Shown here piece after piece: positions 1 to 10,653 of a stretch of DNA of 64,000 bases. This stretch comes from Pantoea endophytica. Lineage in GTDB: Bacteria > Pseudomonadota > Gammaproteobacteria > Enterobacterales > Enterobacteriaceae. Position 1 is the stretch's first letter. Each line of letters begins with the position of its first letter. A model generated the notes under the pieces. It was not told the DNA's origin. It made no database searches and saw nothing but the letters and a program-made list of their open reading frames with translations. The position numbers were made by a program, and so were the translations under genes. The DNA is taken from contig NZ_PJRT01000010.1 in the NCBI RefSeq assembly GCF_002858935.1, positions 62,001 to 126,000 of the forward strand. Reading direction: 5' to 3'.

Positions 1-958
1 GTGCAGCCTGACGACGCAGAACGTCAATTTCGCTGTCGATCAGCGCAACCGGAACATCGATGTCGTTGGCGTTAACCAGACCGTCGATTGCCTGCGTCTT
101 GACGCGGTTACGGATAGCACCTTTCAGCTCGCGATCCATGTTCTTACGCACTTCAGCACGCAGACCGGCAACTGAACCATCTTCTACGCCAAAGCGCTTG
201 ATGAACTCTTCAGTCAGCTCTGGCAGTTCGCGAGTTTCAACTTTCTTCAGCACGATTTCGAACTTCGCATCTTTCCCTTTCAGGTTTTCTGCATGGTAAT
301 CGTCTGGGAATTTCACGTCGATAGTGAAGGTTTCGCCGGCTTTGTGGCCAACAACGCCCTCTTCGAAGCCTGGGATCATACGGCCCTGGCCCATTGCCAG
401 CACGAAGTCAGAGGCTTTGCCGCCTTCAAACTCTTCGCCGTCAACAGAACCGCTGAAGTCGATGGTCGCGCGATCTTCAGCTGTCGCTGCGGCATCGCTC
501 TCTTTCCAGGTCGCCTGCTGCTTCTGCAGGGTTTCCAGCATGGTATCAACGTCAGCGTCTGTCACTTCTACCACTGGCTTCTCAACTTCGATTGCATCCA
601 GGCCTTTCAGCTCAACTTCTGGATACACTTCGAACTCAACCGCGTAGGTGAAGTCTTCGCCTTCTTTATATTCGCCCGGCACATAGTTTGGTGCGCCAGC
701 CGGATTGATTTTCTCTTTGATGATGGCGTCAACGAAGTTGCGCGTCATCAGCTCGCCCAGCACGTCCTGGCGAACAGAAGCACCGTAGCGCTGAGAAATG
801 ATGTGTGCCGGCACTTTGCCTTTACGGAAACCGTCGATACGGACTTTCTTAGCCACTTCCACCAGTTCTTTCTTCACTGCGCTTTCGATGCTGTCAGCTG
901 CAACAGTAATCGAAATGCGACGGCCCAGACCCTGAGTGGTTTCTACTGAAACTGTCAT
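1..958 (-). CDS. tig: Trigger factor (partial, C-terminal end cut by window edge)
   Basis: Ribosome-associated chaperone and peptidyl-prolyl isomerase that meets nascent chains at the exit tunnel. The minus-strand frame opens with ATG at 958 and reads without a stop to base 1, about 319 codons of a protein that is about 430 residues in E. coli. The N-terminus [15 protein letters not shown] and the ribosome-binding loop GFRKGKVP near residue 45 are typical. The FKBP-like PPIase region ([18 protein letters not shown], then [13 protein letters not shown] residues) follows around residues 160-240. The missing part is the end of the C-terminal chaperone arm. The leader contains a long hairpin, with CGGGACG at 1031-1037 pairing with CGTCCCG at 1075-1081. 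As in E. coli the gene neighbours bolA. Identification is secure; the 3' end lies outside the window. Confidence 0.96.
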   Translation of the reverse strand, partial: MTVSVETTQGLGRRISITVAADSIESAVKKELVEVAKKVRIDGFRKGKVPAHIISQRYGASVRQDVLGELMTRNFVDAIIKEKINPAGAPNYVPGEYKEGEDFTYAVEFEVYPEVELKGLDAIEVEKPVVEVTDADVDTMLETLQKQQATWKESDAAATAEDRATIDFSGSVDGEEFEGGKASDFVLAMGQGRMIPGFEEGVVGHKAGETFTIDVKFPDDYHAENLKGKDAKFEIVLKKVETRELPELTEEFIKRFGVEDGSVAGLRAEVRKNMDRELKGAIRNRVKTQAIDGLVNANDIDVPVALIDSEIDVLRRQAA

Positions 959-1216
959 CTTGTTACCTCAAAAAATCACGTGCTCGGTCAACTTCAGACA
1001 CCACACATAAAATGCGCCGTATCCAACAACCGGGACGGCCTCTGCAGGCAGAACCAAATCCCTGTCACCAGAAGCGTCCCGAAGACATTCCGGAAAAATA
1101 GACGCAGCATTATAGCGGCATCGCTGGAATGAGTCGAGGCTGCAAACTCACCACTTTTTAGCGGTTTTGCTGCTTTTTTGCGCCGTAGATCGCGTTTGAG
1201 TGTAATAAATGAAAAG

Positions 1217-1240
1217 AAAACGGCCCGCAGGCCGTTTTTA
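1217..1240 (-). terminator. Rho-independent terminator after bolA
   Basis: Hairpin with arms AAAACGGCC and GGCCGTTTT and a four-base loop, 20 bases past the bolA stop. The A/T arms give a U-tract on either strand. As it lies between bolA and tig, which are read in the same direction, it should separate the two transcripts. Confidence 0.75.
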
Positions 1241-1260
1241 AGGATGAGTAAAAAGGGAAT

Positions 1261-1575
1261 TCAGGCGAGCGTTCCCGCGCCGCGACAATTCGGCGAGGCC
1301 AAAACCGTATCCTGTAATCCATCCCACTCTTTTTGCGTGTAGGTATGCAGTGCCAGCGCGTGTACGCTGCCCGCTAATTCGGTTGCCAATTCGCCATAAA
1401 TAGCGCGATGACGTTGCAGAAAGCGCTGACCGGTAAATCGATCGCTGACAATCACCACTTTAAAGTGACTTTCAGAACCGGCGGGCACGTTATGACGGTA
1501 GCTTTCATCATGCACTTCAAGATGTGCAGGCTCGAAAGCGTTACGCAACTTTTCTTCTATTTGTTCGCGAATCAT
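1261..1575 (-). CDS. bolA: BolA stress/morphogene regulator
   Basis: Small BolA-family protein (104 aa, E. coli about 105). In E. coli it influences cell shape and biofilm formation, and with monothiol glutaredoxins it takes part in iron-sulfur handling. The sequence shows [10 protein letters not shown], the conserved [20 protein letters not shown] core with its invariant His, and the [10 protein letters not shown] segment ending in CRGAGTLA. The ATG at 1575 is preferred over an in-frame GTG at 1584, because AGGAG sits eight bases before the ATG and overlaps the GTG. A terminator follows, then tig. The gene is divergent from yajG. Very confident. Confidence 0.95.
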   Translation of the reverse strand: MIREQIEEKLRNAFEPAHLEVHDESYRHNVPAGSESHFKVVIVSDRFTGQRFLQRHRAIYGELATELAGSVHALALHTYTQKEWDGLQDTVLASPNCRGAGTLA

Positions 1576-1842
1576 GATTAACACTCCTTTCCGGCGAGCG
1601 CTGTGCCCATCTGTTTAAATATTAGTAGGTTTTTCACCGCTTCCGCAGGTTGGCCGTAAATAAATCCGCCAGCGCTGCGCATAGTAACTTGCTTATCTCT
1701 CAGGTCAACCGGCTGGCGTTTCATCCTGTCCGAAAAAAGCCTTTACAATCAATTTCCATTGGCCCGGGGCTTTTTTCACCGCTGCGCAATGCTATGATGG
1801 CCGCAGTTTTGCAAACCAACCCATATGCTAACGAGAATGAGT

Positions 1843-2421
1843 ATGTTGAAAAAACTGTTATACCCTCTGCTGGCTGCATTTATTTTGGCCGGCTGTGCCA
1901 GCAACAACACCACATTGGATATTCAGCCGAAGATTCAATTACCGCAGCAAGATCCAAGCCTGATGGGCGTCACCATCAGCGTTAACGGTGCCGATCAACG
2001 TTCCGATCAGGCGCTGGCCAAAGTAAACCGCGACGGTCAGTTGATCACGCTGACACCATCACGCGATTTGCGCTTCCTGCTGCAGGAAGTGTTAGAGAAG
2101 CAGATGACGTCACGCGGCTACATGATCGGCCCGAGCGGTGCCGTTGATCTGCAGATCGTGGTGAATGGTCTGTATGCGGATGTGACCCAAGGCAACGTGC
2201 GCTACAGCATTACCACCAAGGCGGATATTTCCATCATCGCCACCGCGAAAAACGGTAACAAGCAGGTGAAAAACTATCGCCAGACTTACAGCGTAGAAGG
2301 CGCGTTTACCGCCACCAACGCGAAGATCACCAACGCGGTTAACTCAACCCTGAGTGACGTGATTGCTGATATGGCGCAGGACACCAGCGTTCACAACTTC
2401 ATTAAGCAGAACGCCCGCTAA
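1843..2421 (+). CDS. yajG: YajG lipoprotein
   Basis: Outer-membrane-type lipoprotein of unknown function (DUF/YajG family), 192 aa, the same length as E. coli YajG. The start MLKKLLYPLL leads into a lipobox LAGC with the lipidated Cys at residue 18. The body carries the family core QQDPSLMGVTISVNGADQR and ends HNFIKQNAR. Two in-frame ATGs lie upstream (1825, 1837); 1843 is chosen because it gives a normal lipoprotein signal and the E. coli length. It precedes ampG with a hairpin between them, so the two may be partly co-transcribed. No function can be assigned from sequence. Confidence 0.92.
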   Translation: MLKKLLYPLLAAFILAGCASNNTTLDIQPKIQLPQQDPSLMGVTISVNGADQRSDQALAKVNRDGQLITLTPSRDLRFLLQEVLEKQMTSRGYMIGPSGAVDLQIVVNGLYADVTQGNVRYSITTKADISIIATAKNGNKQVKNYRQTYSVEGAFTATNAKITNAVNSTLSDVIADMAQDTSVHNFIKQNAR

Positions 2422-2436
2422 TTTCCGCAGTAATTT

Positions 2437-2462
2437 GCCCGGCGACTCTCAGCCGGGCTTCA
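2437..2462 (+). terminator. Hairpin between yajG and ampG (terminator or attenuator)
   Basis: Arms GCCCGGC (2437-2443) and GCCGGGC (2452-2458) with an eight-base loop, followed by TTCATTT. The U-tract is weak and the ampG ribosome-binding site begins only a few bases later, so partial read-through into ampG seems likely. Confidence 0.5.
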
Positions 2463-2475
2463 TTTCAGGTTGGCT

Positions 2476-3963
2476 ATGACATCTCACTATCTGCGTATTT
2501 TTACCCAACGTAATGCGGCGGTATTGCTGCTGCTGGGTTTTGCCTCAGGCTTACCGCTGGCGTTAACCGCCGGGACGTTACAAGCGTGGATGACGGTAGA
2601 GAATGTTGACCTGAAAACCATCGGTTTCTTCTCCCTTGTCGGTCAGGCTTACGTGTTTAAGTTCCTGTGGTCACCGATGATGGATCGCTATACGCCACCG
2701 TTTCTTGGCCGCCGTCGCGGCTGGCTGCTGGTCACGCAGCTGGCGCTGATAGGTGGCATTATTGCCATGGGCTTTATGCAGCCTCCGCGTGACTTAACGC
2801 TGCTGGCCGCGCTGGCGGTGCTGGTTGCCTTCTGTTCGGCTTCGCAGGATATCGTGTTCGATGCCTGGAAAACCGATGTGCTGCCGCCGGAGGAGCGTGG
2901 CAGCGGCGCGGCAATCACCGTGCTGGGCTATCGTCTGGCGATGTTGATTTCAGGCGGACTGGCGCTGTGGATTGCGGATCGCTATCTCGGCTGGCAAGCC
3001 ACTTACTGGCTGATGGCGTTGCTGATGGTGCCGGGCCTGATCGCCACGTTGCTGGCGAAAGAACCGGTGGCGCCGGCGAGCGAACCACACTCGCTACGCC
3101 AGGCCGTGACATTCCCGCTGAAAGACTTCTTCCAGCGTAACAATGCCTGGCTGCTGATCACACTGATTATCCTTTACAAGCTTGGCGATGCATTTGCCGC
3201 CTCGCTCACCACCACCTTCCTGATTCGCGGCGTCGGCTTTAGCGCGGGCGATGTCGGTCTGGTGAACAAAACGCTGGGTTTGTTGGCCACCATTATTGGT
3301 GCGCTGTATGGCGGCGTGCTGATGCAGCGCCTGAGTTTGTTCCGCGCCCTGATGATTTTTGGCGTGCTGCAAGCGGTGTCGAATTTTGCTTACTGGTTGC
3401 TGGCGGTAACGCCACCGCACTTGTGGAGCATGGCTAGCGCGGTCTTCATTGAAAACCTGTGCGGCGGCATGGGCACCGCGGCCTTTGTCGCGTTGCTGAT
3501 GACATTGTGCAACAAATCCTTCTCGGCGACGCAGTTCGCACTGCTCTCTGCCCTCTCCGCCGTGGGCCGCGTTTACGTCGGTCCCGCCGCAGGTTGGCTG
3601 GTCGAAATGTGGGGCTGGCCCACCTTCTATGCTTTCACCGTGTTTGCTGGCGTACCGGGATTACTGCTGTTATGGCTGTGTCGCGGCACTTTGCATAGCA
3701 TGCAGCAAAGCGGAGAGTTTGTGATGCGCAGCTTGTGGCCGCAAGGTTACCGCTGGACGGTGCGTCTGTTTAGCATCGGCTGCGGCTTACTGGCCTTGTG
3801 GTTACTGGCTTTAGCCCTTAACGCCAGCGGCGTTGTGCAGATTGATGCGCTACTTACGCCAATGTTTGAAGCCGGCATGGCATTTGCGCTGTTGGCGGTC
3901 GCACTCGGTGTTATTTTGGATAGTTTGGCATTAAAAAAAGCGGCGCGGGAAAATCTGGGTTGA
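2476..3963 (+). CDS. ampG: AmpG muropeptide permease
   Basis: Inner-membrane MFS-type importer of anhydro-muropeptides (GlcNAc-anhMurNAc peptides), the entry step of cell-wall recycling and of ampC induction signalling. The product is 495 aa (E. coli 491) with the family N-terminus HYLRIFTQRNAAVLLLLGF, the motif GFASGLPLALTAGTLQAWM, DRYTPPFLGRRRGWL between helices 2 and 3, and SASQDIVFDAWKTDVLP. The ATG at 2476 is preferred to the TTG at 2470, because AGG lies seven bases before it and the N-terminus then aligns with E. coli. It lies downstream of yajG and upstream of cyoA as in E. coli. Very secure. Confidence 0.96.
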   Translation: MTSHYLRIFTQRNAAVLLLLGFASGLPLALTAGTLQAWMTVENVDLKTIGFFSLVGQAYVFKFLWSPMMDRYTPPFLGRRRGWLLVTQLALIGGIIAMGFMQPPRDLTLLAALAVLVAFCSASQDIVFDAWKTDVLPPEERGSGAAITVLGYRLAMLISGGLALWIADRYLGWQATYWLMALLMVPGLIATLLAKEPVAPASEPHSLRQAVTFPLKDFFQRNNAWLLITLIILYKLGDAFAASLTTTFLIRGVGFSAGDVGLVNKTLGLLATIIGALYGGVLMQRLSLFRALMIFGVLQAVSNFAYWLLAVTPPHLWSMASAVFIENLCGGMGTAAFVALLMTLCNKSFSATQFALLSALSAVGRVYVGPAAGWLVEMWGWPTFYAFTVFAGVPGLLLLWLCRGTLHSMQQSGEFVMRSLWPQGYRWTVRLFSIGCGLLALWLLALALNASGVVQIDALLTPMFEAGMAFALLAVALGVILDSLALKKAARENLG

Positions 3964-4396
3964 GTAAGCCAATTTTCATAACGAAATAATGGGGTAAAAA
4001 TATCAGTTGCTCATTTTCCCAATAGCATTTTTTTAAAGCGAATTAGAAACATTAAATTAACAACTGCGAGCGGATATTTAAATCCGGTGCGCAATTACTT
4101 TGTATAAAAGTCATCGCCGAAATGATGCAGAAATGTTAAATAAATGAGTATTAAGAGTACGGTTTATACTTTCCCTGATTTTTCTGCGGTTTCTACCATT
4201 GGTTTTTGTTATATTGATGCCAACTGCTTGTCGCAGTTAATAATTTGTCACCCTGCGTAACATCTGTGACACCCTTAGCAAAAGGTGTCAACAGCCTTCT
4301 GACACATCCTTAAGCTGGTTTACACTGCATAAACCTTCCCGTAAAATGCGCGCACACTTAAACGACAATAGAGCCCTTTGTCATTGAGGTCGTTAA
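3964..4396 (+). promoter_or_regulatory. ampG-cyoA intergenic regulatory region
   Basis: 433 bases without a gene, AT-rich in its first 250 bases. It holds the cyoA promoter (listed separately) and an inverted repeat TGTGACACC / GGTGTCAACA at 4266-4291. The E. coli cyo operon is controlled by ArcA and Fnr. No convincing consensus box for either was identified by eye, so regulators are not assigned. Confidence 0.5.
4319..4347 (+). promoter_or_regulatory. Sigma-70 promoter of the cyo operon
   Basis: TTTACA (4319-4324) and TAAAAT (4342-4347) separated by exactly 17 bases. The predicted start point near 4354 gives a leader of about 43 bases ending in GAGG, seven bases before the cyoA ATG. Confidence 0.65.
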
Positions 4397-5323
4397 ATGA
4401 GACTCAGTAAATACAATAAAAGTTTGGGGATTTTGTCATTAATTGCAGGCGCTGTATTACTCAGTGGCTGCGATAGTGCGTTGTTAAATCCCAAAGGACA
4501 GATTGCACTGGAGCAACGTTCGTTGATTCTGACAGCTTTCGGCTTGATGATGATCGTAGTTATCCCGGCAGTCTTCATGGCAGTATTCTTTGCCTGGAAA
4601 TATCGGGCAACCAATACTAACGCAACATATAGCCCTAACTGGTCACACTCAAACAAAGTGGAAGCCGTGGTCTGGACCATTCCGATCCTGATCATTATCT
4701 TCCTCGGCGTTTTGACCTGGAAATCAACCCACGCGCTGGAGCCGAGCAAACCGCTGGTTTCTGACGTTAAACCGGTTGAGATCGACGTAGTGGCACTGGA
4801 CTGGAAATGGCTGTTCATTTACCCGGAACAGGGTATTGCAACCGTCAACCAGATTGCCTTCCCGGCAAACACTCCGGTGAACTTCAAGATCACCTCCAAC
4901 TCCGTGATGAACTCCTTCTTTATTCCTACTCTCGGCAGCCAGATTTATGCGATGGCCGGTATGCAGACCAAATTGCATCTGATCGCCAACGAGCCAGGAA
5001 CATTTGACGGTATCTCTGCGAACTTCAGTGGTCGTGGTTTCTCTGGCATGAAGTTCAAAGCCATTGCAACTAAAGACGATGCGGAATTCCAGCAGTGGGT
5101 TGCCAAAGTTAAAGCGGCACCTAACGCGCTGAACACCATGGATGATTTCGAGAAACTGGCTACGCCAAGCGAAAATCACCCGGTGGAATATTTCTCAACG
5201 GCAAATCCAGAACTGTTCAAGCAAGTAATTGATAAGTTCATGATGAGCCACGGGAAGATGGACATGCCAGAACATAAAGGCATGGACATGAGTCACGCCG
5301 CTTCCGCGGGAGCCGAGGAATAA
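4397..5323 (+). CDS. cyoA: Cytochrome bo3 ubiquinol oxidase subunit II
   Basis: Subunit II of the proton-pumping quinol oxidase, anchored in the inner membrane with a periplasmic cupredoxin-like domain lacking the CuA ligands. 308 aa (E. coli 315). It starts [11 protein letters not shown] and has a lipobox LSGC with Cys25 as lipid site. Two transmembrane helices follow (about residues 45-70 and 90-110), then the domain with [16 protein letters not shown] and [23 protein letters not shown]. The C-terminus is rich in Met and His ([13 protein letters not shown]). First gene of cyoABCDE, with four bases between its stop and the cyoB start. Confidence 0.97.
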   Translation: MRLSKYNKSLGILSLIAGAVLLSGCDSALLNPKGQIALEQRSLILTAFGLMMIVVIPAVFMAVFFAWKYRATNTNATYSPNWSHSNKVEAVVWTIPILIIIFLGVLTWKSTHALEPSKPLVSDVKPVEIDVVALDWKWLFIYPEQGIATVNQIAFPANTPVNFKITSNSVMNSFFIPTLGSQIYAMAGMQTKLHLIANEPGTFDGISANFSGRGFSGMKFKAIATKDDAEFQQWVAKVKAAPNALNTMDDFEKLATPSENHPVEYFSTANPELFKQVIDKFMMSHGKMDMPEHKGMDMSHAASAGAEE

Positions 5324-5327
5324 TACG

Positions 5328-7310
5328 ATGTTCGGAAAATTAACACTGGATGCAGTGCCATACCACGAACCCATTATCGTGGTTACGGTCGCCGCTATCA
5401 TCTTAGGTGGTCTGGCGCTGGTTGCTGCGATTACCTACTTTGGTAAGTGGCAGTACCTGTGGTCAGAATGGTTCACCTCCATTGACCACAAAAAACTGGG
5501 TATCATGTACATCATCATGGCTTTCGTCATGTTGCTGCGCGGCTTTGCCGATGCGGTAATGATGCGTACCCAACAAGTGATGGCTTCCGCTGGGGAAGCC
5601 GGCATACTACCGCCGCACCACTACGACCAGATCTTCACCGCTCACGGCGTGATCATGATCTTCTTCGTGGCGATGCCGTTCGTGGTAGGTCTGATGAACA
5701 TCGCGGTACCGCTGCAAATCGGTGCTCGTGACGTTGCCTTCCCGTTCCTGAACAACCTGAGCTTCTGGTTTACCGCGATCGGTGTGATCCTGGTGAACAT
5801 CTCTCTGGGTGTGGGCGAGTTCGCACAGACCGGCTGGTTGGCTTATCCGCCGCTTTCGGGTGCGGAGTACAGTCCTGGCGTCGGGGTCGATTACTGGATC
5901 TGGAGTCTCCAGCTGTCCGGTATCGGTACGACACTGACCGGTATCAACTTCTTCGTTACCATTCTGAAGATGCGTGCGCCGGGCATGGACCTGTTCAAAA
6001 TGCCGGTATTCACCTGGGCATCACTGTGTACTAACGTCCTGATCATCGCTGCGTTCCCGGTACTGACCGTTACGCTGGCACTGTTGACGCTTGACCGTTA
6101 CCTTGGCTTCCATTTCTTCACCAATGAAATGGGCGGTAACATGATGATGTACGTCAACCTGATTTGGGTCTGGGGTCACCCGGAAGTGTACATCCTGGTT
6201 CTGCCGGTGTTTGGTGTCTTCGCTGAAGTCACGGCGACCTTCTCTAAAAAGCGTCTGTTCGGTTACACCTCTCTGGTGTGGGCGACCATCGCGATTACCG
6301 TTCTGTCGTTCATTGTTTGGCTGCACCACTTCTTCACCATGGGTGCGGGCGCGAACGTAAACGCCTTCTTCGGTATCATGACGATGATCATCGCTATCCC
6401 GACCGGCGTGAAAATCTTCAACTGGCTGTTCACCATGTATCAGGGTCGCGTTGAGTTCCACTCAGCGATGCTGTGGACCATCGGCTTCCTGGTTACCTTC
6501 TCTATTGGTGGTATGACAGGTGTTCTGCTGGCGGTTCCAGGTGCGGACTTCATTCTGCACAACAGCCTGTTCCTGATCGCGCACTTCCATAACGTGATTA
6601 TCGGTGGTGTGGTGTTCGGTTGTATGGCTGGCGTGACCTACTGGTTCCCGAAAGCGTTCGGCTTCACGCTGAATGAAAAATGGGGTATCCGCGCGTTCTG
6701 GTTCTGGATCATCGGCTTCTTCGTGGCATTCATGCCGCTGTATGCGCTGGGCTTCATGGGCATGACGCGTCGTATCAGCCAGGATATCGATCCTCAGTTC
6801 CACTCACTGCTGGTGGTTGCAGCAGGCGGTGCGGCGCTGATCGCTTGCGGTATCCTGTGCCAGGTTACCCAGTTCTACGTTTCTGTGCGTGACCGCGACC
6901 AGAACCGTGATCTGACCGGTGACCCGTGGGGTGGACGTACGCTGGAGTGGGCAACCTCTTCACCGCCGCCGTTCTACAACTTTGCTGTTATCCCGCATAT
7001 CCATGAGCGCGATGCGTTCTGGGAAATGAAAGAGAAAGGCGAAGCGTACAAGCAGCCAGAAAAATATGAAGAAATTCATATGCCGAAAAACAGTGGCGCA
7101 GCTGTTGTTATCGCGGCTCTGATGACTGTATTCGGTTTCGCCATGATCTGGCATATCTGGTGGCTGGCTGGCCTCACCTTCGTGGGCACCATCATCACCT
7201 GGATTGTGAAGAGCTTCGATGAAGACGTGGATTACTACGTACCGGTTGCTGAAGTCGAGCAGATCGAGAAGAAGCACTTTGACGAAATCAGCAAAGCAGG
7301 TCTGAAATAA
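5328..7310 (+). CDS. cyoB: Cytochrome bo3 ubiquinol oxidase subunit I
   Basis: Catalytic haem-copper subunit that reduces O2 to water and pumps protons. 660 aa (E. coli 663), about 15 membrane helices. The redox ligands are visible: H106 in FTAHGVIM for the low-spin haem, the WGHPEVY His-Tyr pair, the WLHHFFT double His of CuB, and [12 protein letters not shown] for the haem pair. It starts at ATG 5328 right after cyoA, and its stop TAA overlaps the cyoC ATG (TAATG). The family call is certain. Confidence 0.98.
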   Translation: MFGKLTLDAVPYHEPIIVVTVAAIILGGLALVAAITYFGKWQYLWSEWFTSIDHKKLGIMYIIMAFVMLLRGFADAVMMRTQQVMASAGEAGILPPHHYDQIFTAHGVIMIFFVAMPFVVGLMNIAVPLQIGARDVAFPFLNNLSFWFTAIGVILVNISLGVGEFAQTGWLAYPPLSGAEYSPGVGVDYWIWSLQLSGIGTTLTGINFFVTILKMRAPGMDLFKMPVFTWASLCTNVLIIAAFPVLTVTLALLTLDRYLGFHFFTNEMGGNMMMYVNLIWVWGHPEVYILVLPVFGVFAEVTATFSKKRLFGYTSLVWATIAITVLSFIVWLHHFFTMGAGANVNAFFGIMTMIIAIPTGVKIFNWLFTMYQGRVEFHSAMLWTIGFLVTFSIGGMTGVLLAVPGADFILHNSLFLIAHFHNVIIGGVVFGCMAGVTYWFPKAFGFTLNEKWGIRAFWFWIIGFFVAFMPLYALGFMGMTRRISQDIDPQFHSLLVVAAGGAALIACGILCQVTQFYVSVRDRDQNRDLTGDPWGGRTLEWATSSPPPFYNFAVIPHIHERDAFWEMKEKGEAYKQPEKYEEIHMPKNSGAAVVIAALMTVFGFAMIWHIWWLAGLTFVGTIITWIVKSFDEDVDYYVPVAEVEQIEKKHFDEISKAGLK

Positions 7311-7924
7311 TGTCAACTGAAACTGCAAAACACCACCACGACGCCCATGCGGAGCATGGGCATCACGATGCAGGAGCCAATAAAGTCTTTGGCTTCTGGA
7401 TCTACCTGATGAGTGACTGCATTATCTTCGCAACCCTGTTTGCGACCTATGCAGTTATGGTCAATAACACTGCCGGTGGCCCGGCAGGTAAAGACATCTT
7501 CGAACTGCCGTTCGTTCTGGTCGAAACCGCGCTGCTGCTGCTCAGCTCCATTACCTATGGTATGGCAGTGATTGCGATGAACAACCAGAACAAGGGCTCG
7601 GTCATCAGCTGGTTAGCGTTGACCTTCCTGTTCGGTGCTGGCTTTATCGGCATGGAAATCTATGAATTCCATCACCTGATCAAAGAAGGCTTCGGTCCTG
7701 ATCGCAGCGGCTTCCTGTCAGCGTTCTTTACGCTGGTCGGCACGCACGGTCTGCACGTGACCTCTGGCCTGATCTGGATGGCAGTGATGATGTTCCAGAT
7801 TTCTAAACGTGGTCTGACTGCAACCAACCGCACCCGTATCATGTGCCTGAGCTTGTTCTGGCACTTCCTGGATGTGGTTTGGATCTGCGTATTCACCGTT
7901 GTCTACCTGATGGGAGCCATGTAA
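7310..7924 (+). CDS. cyoC: Cytochrome bo3 oxidase subunit III
   Basis: Integral-membrane subunit III of the bo3 oxidase, 204 aa as in E. coli. The N-terminus is unusually rich in histidine ([16 protein letters not shown]). Five membrane helices follow, including [21 protein letters not shown] and the subunit III signature GTHGLHV. Translation is probably coupled: the ATG overlaps the cyoB stop, and the cyoC stop overlaps the cyoD ATG. Confidence 0.97.
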   Translation: MSTETAKHHHDAHAEHGHHDAGANKVFGFWIYLMSDCIIFATLFATYAVMVNNTAGGPAGKDIFELPFVLVETALLLLSSITYGMAVIAMNNQNKGSVISWLALTFLFGAGFIGMEIYEFHHLIKEGFGPDRSGFLSAFFTLVGTHGLHVTSGLIWMAVMMFQISKRGLTATNRTRIMCLSLFWHFLDVVWICVFTVVYLMGAM

Positions 7925-8253
7925 TGAGTCATTCTGTTAACGAACATGGCGCTTCTCACGGTAGCGTGAAGTCTTACATGATCGGCTTCGTCCTCTCCAT
8001 CATCCTGACCGGTATTCCGTTCTGGATGGTCATGGATGGCGGCGCTTCACACGGCACTATTCTGGGTGTGGTTCTGGTGTGTGCGGTAGTTCAGGTGCTG
8101 GTTCACCTGGTCTACTTCCTGCACTTAGACAGCAAATCAGAAGGTGGCTGGAACATGGTGGCCATTGTCTTCTCAGCACTCATCATCTTGATTGTTGTCG
8201 TAGGCTCACTGTGGATTATGTGGAACCTCAACTACAACATGATGGCCCACTAA
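7924..8253 (+). CDS. cyoD: Cytochrome bo3 oxidase subunit IV
   Basis: Small three-helix subunit of the bo3 oxidase needed for assembly or CuB binding. 109 aa, identical in length to E. coli CyoD, starting [19 protein letters not shown] and ending [12 protein letters not shown]. The start is fixed by the TAATG overlap with cyoC. An 11-base gap separates it from cyoE. Confidence 0.96.
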   Translation: MSHSVNEHGASHGSVKSYMIGFVLSIILTGIPFWMVMDGGASHGTILGVVLVCAVVQVLVHLVYFLHLDSKSEGGWNMVAIVFSALIILIVVVGSLWIMWNLNYNMMAH

Positions 8254-8264
8254 AGAGTCGCGTA

Positions 8265-9152
8265 ATGATTAAGCAATACCTGCAAGTAACAAAACCAGGA
8301 ATTATTTTCGGCAATTTAATTTCTGTGATCGGTGGATTCCTGCTGGCTTCGAAAGGCAGCATTGATTACACCCTGTTTCTCGCCTCGCTGGTTGGCGTAT
8401 CGCTGGTTGTCGCATCAGGTTGTGTTTTCAACAACGTGATTGACCGCGATATCGACATCAAAATGGAGAGAACGCGGAACCGTGTTCTGGTCAAAGGCCT
8501 GATCTCGGCGAAAGTAAGCCTGGTTTATGCAACCGCATTGGGTATTGCTGGCTTTGCGTTGCTGTATTTTGGCGCTAACCCGCTGGCCATGTGGCTGGCG
8601 GTGATGGGCTTCGTGGTTTACGTAGGCGTTTATAGCCTCTATATGAAGCGTAACTCTGTCTACGGCACGCTAATTGGTAGTCTCTCTGGCGCTGCGCCGC
8701 CGGTGATTGGCTACTGCGCAGTGACCAACCAGTTTGATGCTGGCGCGTTGATTTTACTGGCTATCTTTAGCCTGTGGCAGATGCCGCACTCCTATGCGAT
8801 TGCCATCTTCCGCTTTAAAGATTACCAGGCTGCCAACATCCCGGTTCTGCCAGTGGTGAAAGGCATTTCGGTGGCAAAAAATCATATTACGCTATATATC
8901 CTGGCGTTCATGATTGCCACGCTGATGCTGACCCTTGGCGGTTACGCGGGCTACAAATATCTGGTGGTGGCTGCGGCCGTTAGCGTGTGGTGGCTCGGCA
9001 TGGCGCTTTCAGGTTACAAAACCTCAAACGATAAAGTTTGGGCGCGTAAACTGTTTGTGTTCTCGATTGTCGCTATCACCGCTCTGAGCGTGATGATGTC
9101 CGTTGATTTCATGACGCCAGCGTCGAAAGATTTACTGACTTACGTCTGGTAA
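8265..9152 (+). CDS. cyoE: Protohaem IX farnesyltransferase (haem O synthase)
   Basis: UbiA-type prenyltransferase that farnesylates haem B to haem O, the high-spin cofactor of the bo3 oxidase. 295 aa (E. coli 296) with [21 protein letters not shown] at the start, the first Asp-rich motif [15 protein letters not shown] and the second near [16 protein letters not shown] longer reading from 8079 would overlap cyoD; ATG 8265 matches the family N-terminus. Last gene of the operon, with a strong terminator following. Confidence 0.97.
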   Translation: MIKQYLQVTKPGIIFGNLISVIGGFLLASKGSIDYTLFLASLVGVSLVVASGCVFNNVIDRDIDIKMERTRNRVLVKGLISAKVSLVYATALGIAGFALLYFGANPLAMWLAVMGFVVYVGVYSLYMKRNSVYGTLIGSLSGAAPPVIGYCAVTNQFDAGALILLAIFSLWQMPHSYAIAIFRFKDYQAANIPVLPVVKGISVAKNHITLYILAFMIATLMLTLGGYAGYKYLVVAAAVSVWWLGMALSGYKTSNDKVWARKLFVFSIVAITALSVMMSVDFMTPASKDLLTYVW

Positions 9153-9170
9153 TTCAGCTCCGCAAAACCA

Positions 9171-9203
9171 GAAAGGGCGCGAATTTCGCGCCCTTTCTTT
9201 TTG
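9171..9203 (+). terminator. Terminator of the cyo operon
   Basis: Perfect 11-base stem GAAAGGGCGCG / CGCGCCCTTTC (9171-9181 and 9187-9197), five-base loop, then TTTTTG, 18 bases past the cyoE stop. Confidence 0.9.
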
Positions 9204-9282
9204 TTACCACTGCTTAAGAACAAATGTTTTACCCGCCCTGCCCTGCTGCCTAAAATGGGCGCAGTATAATTTTGAGGTAAAC

Positions 9283-10647
9283 ATGAACGACAATAAAATG
9301 ACGCCAGTAGAGCTTCGTGCTACATGGGGTTTAGGTACCGTTTTTTCCCTGCGCATGCTGGGAATGTTTATGGTCTTGCCGGTACTCACCACGTACGGCA
9401 TGGCGTTACAGGGCGCCAGTGAAACACTGATTGGGTTCGCAATCGGTATCTATGGTTTGGCACAAGCCATCTTCCAGATTCCTTTTGGTCTGCTCTCCGA
9501 TCGCGTCGGCCGAAAGCCGCTAATCGTTGGCGGGCTGCTGCTGTTCGTTTTCGGCAGCGTTATCGCCGCCACCTCCGACACCATTTGGGGCGTGATTTTA
9601 GGCCGCGCGTTACAAGGCTCCGGCGCGATTGCCGCCGCGGTAATGGCGTTGCTGTCAGATTTAACCCGTGAACAAAACCGCACCAAGGCGATGGCGTTTA
9701 TCGGCATCAGCTTTGGCGTAACTTTTGCTATTGCGATGGTAGTTGGCCCGATTGTCACCCACGCACTCGGCTTGCACGCGCTGTTCTGGATGATCGCCAT
9801 CCTCGCGACGCTGGGCATCGTCATCACCTTATTAGTGGTGCCGAACGCACCAAACCACGTATTGAACCGCGAATCCGGCATGGTGAAAGGCAGTATCCGC
9901 GCGGTGTTGACCAATCCAAAACTGTTAAAACTGAATATCGGCATTCTCTGCCTGCACATTCTGCTGATGTCGAGCTTCGTGGCGCTGCCGGGACAGTTTG
10001 AACAAGCCGGTTTATCGGCGGCCGAGCACTGGAAAGTCTATCTGGTGACGATGTTGGTGGCCTTTGTTGCCGTGGTGCCTTTCATTATCTATGCCGAAGT
10101 GAAGCGCCGCATGAAGCGCGTGTTTGTCGGCTGCGTGGCGATCATCATCATTGCAGAAATCGTATTGTGGGGCGCGGCAGGCCACTTCTGGACGCTGGTG
10201 ATTGGCGTGCAGCTGTTCTTCCTCGCCTTCAACCTGATGGAAGCGATTCTGCCATCACTGATCAGCAAAGAGTCGCCGCCGGGCTACAAAGGCACCGCGA
10301 TGGGCATCTACTCCACCAGCCAGTTCATTGGTGTGGCGATTGGCGGCAGCATGGGCGGTTGGATCTTCGGTCATGTTGATGCTCAAACCGTGTTCCTGGT
10401 CGGTGCGATTGTCGCGGCTGCCTGGCTGTTTGTGGCGATGTCGATGCAGGAACCGCCTTACGTCAGCAGCCTGCGCATTATGCTCAGCGATGCGGTGCTG
10501 GCGGTGCCGAATCTGGAGAAGCGTTTGAAAGCGCAGCCCGGCGTGGCGTCGGTGTTTATCGTGCCAGAAGAGAAAAGTGCTTACATCAAAATCGACAGTA
10601 AAGTGACGAGCCGCGTCGAACTCGAAGCGCTGCTCGCCAGCTGCTAA
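9283..10647 (+). CDS. yajR: YajR major facilitator transporter
   Basis: Putative drug:proton antiporter of the MFS with an extra C-terminal ferredoxin-like YAM domain, 454 aa as in E. coli. MNDNKMTPVELRATWGLGTVFSLRM is followed by twelve helices with the motif A loop GLLSDRVGRKPLIVGG and motif B-like LQGSGAIAAAVMALLSD. The final about 70 residues (SAYIKIDSKVTSRVELEALL) are the YAM domain. A candidate -10 box TATAAT lies at 9265-9270, and GAGG sits before the ATG. The physiological substrate is unknown. Confidence 0.95.
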   Translation: MNDNKMTPVELRATWGLGTVFSLRMLGMFMVLPVLTTYGMALQGASETLIGFAIGIYGLAQAIFQIPFGLLSDRVGRKPLIVGGLLLFVFGSVIAATSDTIWGVILGRALQGSGAIAAAVMALLSDLTREQNRTKAMAFIGISFGVTFAIAMVVGPIVTHALGLHALFWMIAILATLGIVITLLVVPNAPNHVLNRESGMVKGSIRAVLTNPKLLKLNIGILCLHILLMSSFVALPGQFEQAGLSAAEHWKVYLVTMLVAFVAVVPFIIYAEVKRRMKRVFVGCVAIIIIAEIVLWGAAGHFWTLVIGVQLFFLAFNLMEAILPSLISKESPPGYKGTAMGIYSTSQFIGVAIGGSMGGWIFGHVDAQTVFLVGAIVAAAWLFVAMSMQEPPYVSSLRIMLSDAVLAVPNLEKRLKAQPGVASVFIVPEEKSAYIKIDSKVTSRVELEALLASC

Positions 10648-10653
10648 ATGACC

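Noticed and set aside
293..949. 218-codon plus-strand frame over the trigger factor gene
   Set aside because: It is the antisense shadow of tig, which reads open to the window edge with clear family motifs; no ribosome-binding site or family features on the plus strand.
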